Assembly: GCF_037392515.1 (NCBI RefSeq)
Contig: NC_090288.1
Span: forward strand, 59,753,673 to 59,817,672
Source of the DNA: Haliotis asinina
Taxonomy: Eukaryota; Mollusca; Gastropoda; Lepetellida; Haliotidae
Reading direction: 5' to 3'
DNA length: 64,000 nt
A program made the translations under genes and the position numbers. Each line of letters opens with the position of its first letter. The first letter of the stretch is position 1. This document shows positions 1 to 9,925 of the stretch, piece by piece. Below the pieces are notes generated by a model. It was given only the letters and a program-made list of their open reading frames with translations. It was not told the DNA's origin and ran no database searches.

Positions 1-58
1 TGAGCATTGTTCATACCCAGGTGTCACAGCCTATGGTACGACATTGAACCTTGGGGTG

Positions 59-1253
59 TAGCTGATGTGATATATAAGTTTTGGTATCCAACTCTCAGAA
101 GTTATTGAACAGCTCACATTGACAGAAAGAGGTCCACCTCACGGCAGTGAAAATGAAAATAATTGAGTATAGAGCAGTAATTAAGTTTTAAGTTCTTGAA
201 GGAAACTCGGCGAAGAACATTGAAGAAAGGCTTTCAGCAGTTTATGGGAAGTCTTCCCCTTCATCTGCTACCATCAAACGATGGGTCAGTGAATTTAAGC
301 ATGGTAGAGAGAGTCTTGAAGATGACCCCCGTCCAGGTCGCCCAACAACAAGCACTAGTCAGGAAAACATTGACAGAGTGCATAGACTTGTGCTGGAAAA
401 TCGTCGAATCACACTCCATGAGTTAGAGGAGACCACGGGCATTTCACACGGATCCATTGAGACAATTCTTCATGAACATCTCGTCATGTCTAAGGTGTGC
501 GCAAGATGGGTGCCAAGAATGCTTACAGATGAAATAAAGCAAACAAGGGTCACCATAAGCAACTCCATGCTAACCAGATACAACAAGAATCCAGAAGATT
601 TTCACTTTAGGCTAATAACCTGTGACGAAACCTGGATCCACCACTATGACCCTGAGAGCAAACAAGAATCCATGGAATGGAAACGTATCACTTCTCCCAG
701 GACCGAAAAGTTCAAAGCCTCCAGATCAGTGGAGAAGGTAATGGCGACAGTCTTCTGGGATAGCAAAGGATTACTTACCAAAAGGAAGAACAATGAATGG
801 GGAATATTACGCTAACTTGTTGAGGCAAGTGCGACTGTCAATCAAGGAGAAGCGCCGGGGCAAGATCAGACGTGATATTCTACTACATCAAGACAATGAT
901 GTACACACCTCTCGCGTTGCAGCCGCTGCTGTCCAGGAATGCGGGTACGAAGTCTTGACGCATCCTCCCTACTCTCCAGACCTGGCACCAAGTGATTACC
1001 ATCTGTTCCCAAATCTCAAGAAACACTTGCGTGGTCGTAGATTTCAGGATGATAATGAGCTTATTGCTGCTACTGAGGCTTGGTTTGAGGACCAAAATGG
1101 CGCCTTCTACAGAGATGGCATCAGCGCCTGGCAGAAAAGATGGAACAAGTGTCTTGAGTCACAAAGGGACTATGTTGAAAAATAAATGTGGTTCATACTA
1201 ATATTTTGTGTTTTTCTATGCAAGGCTCAAAACTTATTGACATCCCCTCGTAT
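59..1253 (+). mobile_element. Decayed mariner-family DNA transposon
   Basis: A nearly full-length mariner copy. The right end reads cgaggggatgtcaataag in reverse complement; the left end (about 61-90) carries a diverged match sharing gatgt...ataagttttg. TA dinucleotides sit at both ends, as expected for mariner target duplication. The interior encodes a recognisable but broken mariner transposase. The divergence of the terminal repeats and the coding damage indicate an old, immobile copy. Confidence 0.85.
153..1185 (+). pseudogene. mariner transposase pseudogene
   Basis: The transposase would cut and paste the element through a DDD catalytic triad. The reading starts at ATG 153 (MKIIEYRAVIKF), meets an in-frame TAA at codon 13 (189-191), then stays open to about 790 through the helix-turn-helix (ATIKRWVSEF) and the first catalytic Asp (CDETWIHHYDPE). 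Around 770-790 a short deletion removes the residues before YLPKGRTMNGEYY and shifts the frame. The second half (793-1185) holds the second Asp (LLHQDN) and the third (YSPDLAPSDYHLF), spaced as in D,D34D mariners, and ends at YVEK with a TAA. One codon is also missing after HQDN. It is broken in at least three places, so not functional. Confidence 0.88.
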
Positions 1254-1499
1254 TTCATCGTTCACATTTGGAGGCAACAAACTTCACATGAATCATATTT
1301 CTACCTAATCCGACATGATTCGTTTCATAAACACCTGCCTTAAAATATATATGTACCTTACTTCACCTTCAAAAGTAAGACCGTTTGGTTAAATGCTCCA
1401 GCTTTCAACTGGGAAAGAAGATGTAATTTGCTTCACTAAACAGAAGTAGTCATTGAGAGTGTTTGAGGATGAATCATGTGTCGTTTGACCACATGTTCT

Positions 1500-1645
1500 A
1501 CCTGCGCCCGGTGGGGTATCCCAGTAGTTAAAGTGCTTGGTCGTCACGCCGAAGATCCAGGTTCGAATCCCCACATATTGTGAAGCCCATTTCTGTTGAT
1601 ATTGCTGAAATATTGCTAAAGAGGTGTAACACCACTTACTTACTC
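1500..1645 (+). mobile_element. tRNA-headed SINE, family A
   Basis: The head contains a Pol III box A-like segment (ggggtatcccagtagttaaa) and box B (ggttcgaatcc), followed by ccacat, then the family body gaagcccatttctg and gatattgctgaaatattgct. The tail is diverged. Other copies in this window share the same order of blocks. Confidence 0.75.
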
Positions 1646-1654
1646 TAGCTGTCA

Positions 1655-1734
1655 TGGTATACTGGGGCAGTGGTATACTGGGGCAGTGGTATACAGGGAC
1701 AGTGGTATACAGGGACAGTGGTATACAGGGACAG
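1655..1734. repeat. 16-bp minisatellite, 5 units
   Basis: Five tandem units of tggtatac(t/a)ggg(g/a)cag directly follow the SINE tail. The first two units carry tggggcag and the last three agggacag, so the array grew from two unit types. Confidence 0.85.
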
Positions 1735-2418
1735 AGCGGCCAGGTGTGTACGTGTATACAGTATGTGGAAATGATGAAGAATCTCCCCGCATACTCTAGT
1801 TGGCAAAAGTAGCAAGTAATCAATATCTGCTCATAACCCTTATAATAGAGAATTATCAGTCATACGCATTTAATACAATTTATTTGTTCATAATCATAGG
1901 ATTACACATCCCAATCATGTGTATTACACTTCATAATCATTAGCTTCTATTCATACACATGTACTGGCTTTGAATACATAAGAGACTGACATATCGAGTC
2001 AAATTAAGCCAAACTCGGGCGAGCAGGTTACATAATATGGCATGGCATTGCAATGTGGCCTGATATGTATGTAGATTAGATCAACACAAACTTTGGGAAT
2101 TCTAAACGACGGAGTCAGAGGCCACATAGATTTGATGAATGCTTTGCTGATGCCAGATTGGTGTGAACAGTGCAGCACATTGCTAAGATCCAAATAGATG
2201 TTCTAAGTCACATAGTGGGCACTCTACACTGAGACATCTTATATTGATACAATTTGTTTCTTTCAACTTTTCGTCGCCTTATGTACTTGGACGACGTATC
2301 TACGGCCTATCTCAATGTCCCCCTATTTCCTTTTACGTACGCTTCCAGATTTTTTTATCGACGGACGGGATATGATTTATTTTTCTTAAACCGAGCTTAT
2401 CAGAGTATAGTCGTAACC

Positions 2419-2888
2419 ATCCTCGACATCTCCAGGGTATGACGTTCCGATAAGTCTCCACTATATCCTGGACGCATCTACGGCTCTGCCCGATAAATTT
2501 ATTACCTCCCTTTATTGGCTCCGCCTTCTCACAGTAGCCAATCAGCTAGCCCGCCGTTATAACCGAGCTTGCCAGTGTCAACAAAGGTAGCGGTTTGCTC
2601 GCAGTGCGACTCAGATTTTAGGGAAATCATACAAACAAACTGACAGGTTTAAAACTTTAAAACAACATATGCAAGAACGCCTTCTACCTCTGTTGCCAAG
2701 TATAATCGGTTAGATAATTCAAAAAACGAAAGTGAGTTACGATTGGTTCGCTCAACTTCCCAGCGTAGACACCTGATTGGATCAAAAGACAGTCAAGGGA
2801 GGTAATAAATTTATTTGGCAGAGCCGTAGATGCGTCCAAGGTATAGTGGAGACTTCTCGGAACGTCATACCCTGGAGATGTCGAGGAT
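2419..2888. mobile_element. Foldback / MITE-like element with 94-bp inverted arms
   Basis: The segment 2419-2512 (starting atcctcgacatctccagggt) is repeated in inverse orientation at 2795-2888 with only a few mismatches. The 280-bp centre has CCAAT-type motifs facing each other (gccaatcagc near 2540; gattgg near 2775) and no coding sequence. I could not find a clear target-site duplication. The structure suits a non-autonomous foldback transposon. A structured RNA or bidirectional promoter duplication cannot be excluded. Confidence 0.65.
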
Positions 2889-3298
2889 GAGCCGCAACAT
2901 GCTGTCGCAACTCCTCAAAAGTGTAACCAAGACGTAAGGGAATCCTGCATTCTGAGTGGTTATTTACGTGAGACAAATGAATGACTCAGTCGAGACTATT
3001 GTTTATGTATTTGTTTGTTGTTTACCACCTGAGTGAGCACTATTCGAGCTATGCGACAGTGGTTGGTACCTGTTTATCCGGACACTTGTATTTTTTCCAA
3101 GTTTCTGGATATCTGAACCACGGACCATATGTAAAAAGACATACAAAAACATACCGAACACAAGAGGCCTCTGACGGAATCTTTATTGATAAAACAAGAA
3201 CTAACAATACATGCATAAAATCACATCTTGTCAAATGCAGTAGTCAAGTCAATACACTCGCAAACATACCTGCTCGCTTGAGGAAGTGTGTCAACAAT

Positions 3299-3366
3299 CG
3301 TCAATATTTTGTAGTAAGACCTTCATTCAACTTCCTTGTGTGTAACAATTCAGTTAACAATGTCAG
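3299..3366. repeat. Direct repeat, left copy (partner at 4045-4119)
   Basis: The text atattttgtagtaagacct followed by ccttgtgtgtaacaattcag and ttaacaatgtcag occurs here and again at 4045-4119, where about 10 extra bases sit in the middle. The two copies flank about 680 bp that includes the isolated cadherin-tail exon. A GA microsatellite (3366-3389) follows the left copy. Confidence 0.8.
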
Positions 3367-3833
3367 AGAGAGAGAGAGAGAGAGAGAGTATATTTTAAAG
3401 GTCTCACAAGTATCATGCACCTTTGTCCATATTGCCGCTGTTTGTAGGGGGGCTATACACATGCTTTCTTTTGGGGTGCGTTTTGTTGGTGTTTATTAAA
3501 TCGCCAAAGACCAAGTTGCTGTGCCGGAAGTACACAATAATAGGACTTTTGACATCTATTCAGGAGCTATTGACCCACACATAAACTATAGGTCTGTTTT
3601 GTAAAATCCCTTCCTGATGATCCCTACCATACACATAACACACTTTTAGTCTGGTCTTACAAGAGAGAAGAAGGTTAGATATTCCCCTTGTCTTGCAGGT
3701 CTGAGTGGTACATGCATGTTATAGTGCAGCATAGAATCCATATACCCGTCTTAAGTCCAGTCTCAAGCACATGCTTAATGTTGAACGCAGCGTTCATCCC
3801 CGTTTTACCTGACCCTACTCTTTGTAACCGCAG

Positions 3834-3954
3834 ACCTACACGGTGAAGCCCCTGCCTATGAAGACTGGTGAAGACGGCATCACCAGCATCGACTACACCA
3901 ACAAAGGTGGAAGGGTGATCAACAGGGACTTCCGTGGCACAGCCGTGGATGAAT
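3834..3954 (+). CDS. Isolated exon of a cadherin-like gene: cytoplasmic tail segment
   Basis: A 121-bp open segment lies between a 3' splice site (tttgtaaccgcag) and a GT donor (gaat|gtaaat). It encodes 40 residues including KPLPMKTGEDG, INRDF and GTAVDE. This matches exon 18 of the cadherin gene in this window (59454-59571; KPRPMKAGEDG, SNRDF, GRAVDP) in sequence, start phase (0) and end phase (1). It is therefore the penultimate coding exon of a paralogue on the plus strand whose upstream exons lie off the left edge. I found no convincing terminal exon (expected TGRVY-type, about 95 bp) before the RPTP gene, so it may be a fragment left by duplication. The identity of the exon is firm; whether the gene is live is unclear. 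Confidence 0.7.
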
Positions 3955-4044
3955 GTAAATCTCGTCACTCGAACATAAAGATGATAATGACGATAATGAT
4001 GTAATTGTGAAAATAGCTACATAACATTTTGTCATACGTCTCAT

Positions 4045-4119
4045 CAATATTTTGTAGTAAGACCTGTTGGGGGAGATATAGCAACACATCCTTGTGTGTA
4101 ACAATTCAGTTAACAATGT
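4045..4119. repeat. Direct repeat, right copy (partner at 3299-3366)
   Basis: This copy has the same blocks as the left one (tttgtagtaagacct, then ccttgtgtgtaacaattcag, then ttaacaatgtcag) with a short insertion between the first and second. Confidence 0.8.
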
Positions 4120-5041
4120 CAGCGCTATGTGCATATACAGGCACCGAACACACCAATGGATTGTAAAACGTCTGTGGGGAGAGAGGGGGTGGTGGTTTAT
4201 AGGTCGTACGGGGGCAAGCAATGGGCATTGGTCATTTCACCAAAATTTAGCCAATTTTGGGTGACAGTCTATTGTTACGAGGCTGTTGTCCATATTCTAT
4301 CTCACCGTTTCCCTGCAACCAACGTGTTGTACTGCTGACCATGGTAGTGGACAGAAACCAGCATGCGGACATGGTATATATGCACGGGAGAAAACAAACA
4401 CTATTCTCGCATTCTCGTTAATAACAACATGTTTCCAGAGACAGTGGGTGTCACCATAGACACGGAAGAATAACGACGCCTCCTTTGTTGCCTAAGATAT
4501 CCTTTATAATGGAACTGTCGCATTGTTCCGACAATTTCCTCGTTGTCTGAATTAATGTCTTGACAGTTTCAGGCATGGTTAAAGCTTCCTTCAAAGAGCA
4601 AAAAGCATACGAGCATATTCGCTATCCATATCAACACTGTGGACGGTATACAATTCATTACACACAGGGGAAGTGGGCAGAAGCAATTTATGTACAGGTA
4701 ACGTACATCTGTATATAACAATATATGTACAGGTAACATACCAGCAATATACGCTCATCCTTTCTGCCGCTTCTCTCAGGTGTCACTTGCACAATTAACA
4801 CTGCACCACAATCACGTGCTAAAGAATCATTATCAACTAATGGCTGTAGACTGTTAAACACAGAAAGTGGGAAGTCACAATGGAACAAGTTACACCAGTA
4901 ATAATCATGTGGTTTACCATGAAATGAGACATAATGAATCCTGCACGAAGATTATCAAGTGTCACCACTGTTGATGATGTCTGTATAAAAAGTACCACAG
5001 CGGTGGTGTAACCAGCGTCGACGTTGTTGTAGTGACTGGCG
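4120..5041. other. Region beyond the 3' end of the RPTP gene
   Basis: It should contain the RPTP 3' UTR on the minus strand. No clear canonical poly(A) signal was seen close to the stop. A short stretch at 4688-4745 has about 1.6 units of a 36-bp motif (tgtacaggtaacgtacatct) related to the minisatellite at 5797-6352. Nothing else was recognised. Confidence 0.5.
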
Positions 5042-8000
5042 CTATACGTAAGCGTTGGCGTAGATGCTGGTGGAGGTAACATACTCAGAGGCGAGCTTGT
5101 AGAGGAACCTGTAGTCATCCTGAAATAAGAAGTATACATTGTGGTAGAAGGTGTACGAGAGTATCACGTGTACCAATAATGCATGCGTTAGACAAACAAC
5201 TGAACGCAACACCGCGGACCTCTTTCCTACCTGTGAGATGTGATATGACGGTATGACAGTTTGTATCTCCCTCGCGGCGAGGAATATGGCCACGCCCGAC
5301 TGTCGTTGAAGTCGCTGGATGATGTTCCAGATGGTGCAAAACAACACGGCAGAGTGGCTGTCTGGACTGAAGGCAGAGAGGAAACATCAACTTGCTTGAT
5401 GTGGTAAAACCCTACAGCAGTAGGGGGGTTTTGGTTCCGTTGCTGTTTAAAGCACTCAGCAATATTCCATCTATATGGACTTTCTCCATAAATATTAGAT
5501 TCTGGACCAGACATTCCTGTGATCAACAGCATGAGCATCGATCTACCCAATTTACATACGATGTGTCATCCACGTCAGAGACATGACGACCCTCCATGTT
5601 AGTCGCCTCTTGAAAGCATGTGTTGCTGAAGGTTGACTCGAACCCGCATCTCCACGGGTTAAGTTTCAATATAGCCCTGCATTAACAGTACTGATCACAT
5701 TCTACGGCTGCGCACTGGCTGTATATAACAATGCTTATCTAGCCTCGTGTAAGAATTTCGAGTTTTGATTGGTCCACGTGACCCTGATAAAATACCGTGT
5801 ACATTAAAGTACCTGTTCAATATCACAAAAAACTCGTACGCGTAACGTGCCTATTGCATATCACAATGTATGTACAAGTAACGTGCCTATTGTATATAAC
5901 AATGTACGTGCAAGTAAGGTACCTGATGTGTATAACAATGTACATACGAGTAACATACGTGTTGTATATGAGAATGTACATACAAATAACGTAACAATGT
6001 AAATACAAGTAACGTACCTGTTGTATATAGCAATGTGTGTACAAGTAACGTACCTGTTGTATATAGCAATGTGTGTACAAGTAACGTACCTGTTGTATAT
6101 AGCAATGTGTGTACAAGTAACGCTCATCTGTATATAACAATGCTTGTGCAGGTAGACTACCAGCTGTATATAACAATGCTTGTGCAGGTAGACTACCAGC
6201 TGTATATAACAATGCTTGTGCAGGTAGACTACCAGCTGTATACGATAATACTGTCTGCAGCCAGTATCCTACCAGCTGTCTACAATAATACTTTCTGTAA
6301 TCATTAACCTACCAGCTGTATACAATAATACTTTCTGTAATCATTAACCTACCAGCTGTATACAATAATACTGTCAGCAGACAGGTTTCGCGAGGTCTCC
6401 AGCCTCTCCACCAACGTGAGCACGTCGCTGATTGAGTCCGTCACTGATGGAGTGGAATACAACGTCACCGTCCACGGTTTGTCTTCTTCATCGGACTGCT
6501 GTGTAAAAAACTCAGTTGCGTGGCATTAATTGTTTTAACAATTCTTTTGGTCACTTGAGACATAATAGAGAGGTGAGGTATGGTTTTTATGTAGGATTCA
6601 GTTTGGTAAAAGAACAGACTGTCTTTCGCATATTTACGCAACGGTAGCGGCAAGGGAATATAAACAGTTAGAGGAAAACATCCATCTCATGCGACACACA
6701 AGTACAACCACTTGGGAAATATCCACATATGTTGTAAAATGAGGTATAAAAATCCTGCCTATCTGCACATCAAACTGTGCTGATATGAACAAACCTGGAA
6801 AGAGAACACCTAGTCTATCAAGAAATTAAGCTGTGATGGTGGGAACTTGTTCTACCTGGGAGAAACCTAGGATGATATGAACCTATTCTACCTGGGAGAA
6901 ACCTAGGATGATATGAACCTGTTCTACCTGGGAGAAACCTAGGATGATATGAACCTGTTCTACCTGGGAGAAACCTAGGATGATATGAACCTGTTCTACC
7001 TGGGAGAAACCTAGGATGATGTGAACCTGTTCTACCTGGGAGAAACCTAGGATGATATGAACCTGTCCTACCTGGGAGAAACCTAGGATGATGTGAACCT
7101 GTTCTGCCTGGGAGAAACCTAGGATGATATGAACCTGTTCTACCTGGGAGAAACCTAGGATGATATGAACCTGTTCTACCTGAGAGAAAAATAGGATGAT
7201 ATGAACCTGTTCTACCTGGGAGAAATGTGGGAACTTGTTCTGTCTGGGAGAAACCTAGAATGGCGGGAACCTGTTTTATGGGAGAAGCCTCTGGTGACAG
7301 AACTTATTCGAAGCTGTTCGGTATGGGACAGACCCAGGGTGGTGGGAGGCTGTTCGGTATGGGACAGACCCAGGGTGGTGGGAAGCTGTTCGGTATGGGA
7401 CAGACCCAGGGTGGTGGGAAGCTGTTCGGTATGGGACAGACCCAGGGTGGTGGGAAGCTGTTCGGTATGGGACAGACCCAGGGTGGTGGGAGGCTGTTAT
7501 GCCTGGAAGAAACCCAGAATGACGGGAACCAGGTGAATGGGAGAAACCTCGGGTTGTGGGACCTTGTTCTGTATGGGAGAAAGCTAGGGTAGTGGGAACC
7601 TGTTCTGTCTTGGAGAAATCTAGGATGATTGGAACTAGTTCTGTCAGGGAGAAACCTCTGGTGACAGAACCTATTCTGTCAGGGACAAGGCTTGGGTGGT
7701 GGGAACCTGTTCTGTAAGGGACAAGGCTTGGGTGGTGGGAACCTGTTCTGTCAGGGACAAGGCTTGGGTGGTGGGAACCTGTTTCGTCGCAGTCCAGGCT
7801 ATGTATATTGTAAGGAGTGGTCAAACTGGGAATAATCAGTTACAGCGCATGCAGCGTGCAGCGTGCAGCGCATAATTACGTGCACGGGTGTTCCGGTATT
7901 TGTGTATTTTGATTAGTAGTCAAACAGGGAGGCGTCATCAAAATCCTGTGTCGGTCTTGCGTAATGCGAACCCATTCTGTCGAATTCCAACTTAGACAAA

Positions 8001-9925
8001 CCGACCTAGAATGCTGGGGACTGGTTTTATTGGGAAGATAAGTGAAGTCGTTGGAACGTGTCATCCCAATTGGATTAACGTATATACAAACACTGACCGA
8101 GTCATCGACCTCCGCGATTATCTCTGTTTCTAGCACCTGAGCTGAAATGGAGCTGGTGGATTTTAACGTCAGCATCAGGGTGTCATCCAACATCATCTCG
8201 CCTATAGGGCTGGGAATGACTCCGGTAACGATCTGCAACAGAAGACGTGATGGAGGACCAGGATACACGTGATGCAGTCTTTAATGTGGAGATAGATGTT
8301 GTAGTAGTGCTAAACGTAGCAGTAGATGTTGTAGTAGTGGCTGAAACGGCAGTAGATGGTGTCGTCGCGGTAAAAGTAGTGGCTTACGTTGTATTTTTTT
8401 TCAAAGTTCCACTCAGCAATATTCCAGCCAAGTCTGGGACAGAGAGTCCAGGTGCTGACATTTCTGCAACTTTCCACGGGACTGGCGTGGGATGACTCGC
8501 AATCAACGAAGCTATCGATCCTGACCATCGATCCACAAACTAGTGTATCGGGGTGTGAACTGCATGGTTTTTTTGGCGTCGTCAACACGGAATGAAACGG
8601 AGAACCTACAGCATGTTCCAGTTACTTAATGTACACTTACGTCGTCACAAATAGCTATTACGAGCGTAGCCTTGTATTCATCCACCACTGACCACAAATG
8701 GGTAGCTGCGTCGCCAGGTAGTGATGACGTCACGAGGAACTCAACGTCACTGGCATATGACTAAAACACACAATCAGTGGTTAAATAGGCCTTCACATTT
8801 TTGTGTTTGTTTTTGTTGGGTTTATCTGGGTTGTTTCGTTGTTTAGTTTAATTATTTATTTACCGTTTTAACAAGTTTAATTCACGGTTGTTTGCTTAAT
8901 TGGTTTGCTAACGCACCATATCAAGACAAAACATAATTGCTAACAAGTTGTTCTTATCAATGATGATAATTCAGACGGACTTACCGGGACATAGGAGACC
9001 CCGCCAGCATCAGCCTCTGAAACATTGGTACCAAAACGTCATGTTTTGCGAGCTGTCCAATTCAAAACCTAATTCGTTTTAGGTTTTGTGACATACTTCA
9101 AACCCATATATGTTGGGTTTTTTATTTTTTCAATTTTCAGAAAGGAAAACAACGAAAACATTATCAAAGCATAACATGGTAAAGAAACAACACAACCAAA
9201 CACCAAAGCATAAACCATATTTCTGACTGTGTCTGTATATATTGCCGTTTTAATCTCGAAAGAGATAATGTTCATATTAACATGAAATCATAACGATAAT
9301 AGGCTATGAAACATTAAATACATTAGGCCTTGAAAGCTTTCAAAACATTCCCCACATACAGACATGGTTTGTATCATCTGTGACAGTTATTGTTGTATTG
9401 TGTCACTGAATGATAGTCCATAAAATGTTTATCTCATCAAATGACTTCACAAACAGGATCTTTAGGGCATGTAAATAGAAGAGTCATTTGTTATTGGAAG
9501 CGCACTTTATCTTCAGTCGGAAATCATGGAAGCAGTGGCGGAGAGATAATACAGGGAGATAACTCTATCAGAAACTACGTGTATGGTGATTTGAGGGGAT
9601 ATGAAATTGGATTTGGACAAGTTCGGACTGAGACCGGTTCAAATGTGTTAACCAGCTGAGATACCATTTAAAACTTTCAGAACGAGACCCCTAGTCAACC
9701 AATCCTTGTTTTAGTTAGGGCAGGCGTGGTATCAATGAATTTATAATGTGTTTTGTTATGAGGCTCTGGCATGAAATCTACTAAACAACGGAGGCTACTA
9801 TTTCATATTTCTATAATAACATATCTTGATAAAGGATAAAGTACAGTGTCATTAATGATGAAGTGTGGTTTACCTCCATCTTCTTCAGCTGGATTCCTGT
9901 TGAGCTCTGCGAGTTCTTGTATACG
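5042..9925 (-). CDS. RPTP exons 16-22: linker and degenerate D2 pseudophosphatase domain
   Basis: After the linker (RIQELAELNRNPAEEDG) comes a short D2 that lacks the KNRY region and most of the N-terminal lobe. Recognisable parts are EFLVTSSLP...HLWSVVDEYKATLVIAICDD (split here; equivalent to YIASQGP...W..IVMLT), a strand block in exon 19, the WPD-equivalent exon 20 (6353-6495), the signature-equivalent exon 21 (5231-5366) and the C-terminal helix YRFLYKLASEYV ending at TAG 5042. By exon alignment, WPD becomes TPS, HC becomes YS (Ser1148) and the signature Arg becomes Ser1154. D2 should therefore be inactive and may regulate D1 or bind partners, as known for inactive RPTP D2 domains. Confidence 0.87.

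Noticed and set aside
2981-3499. 172-codon plus-strand ORF
   Set aside because: No domain; it runs through the GA microsatellite (RERERERE) and a dispersed direct repeat, so it is chance.
4117-4200. Possible terminal exon for the left cadherin-like gene (CIYRHRTHQW after tgtcag)
   Set aside because: The resemblance to TGRVY...W is weak and the phase does not match the donor at 3954.
6380-6495. Plus-strand reading resembling the end of a fibronectin type III domain (GVEYNVTVHGLSSSS)
   Set aside because: The minus strand of the same bases gives RPTP exon 20 with correct length (143 bp), phases and splice sites on both sides, so the plus reading is accidental.
7201-7824. Repeat ORFs of 111-182 codons on both strands
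   Set aside because: They are products of the 36-bp array in an RPTP intron, with no coding signature.
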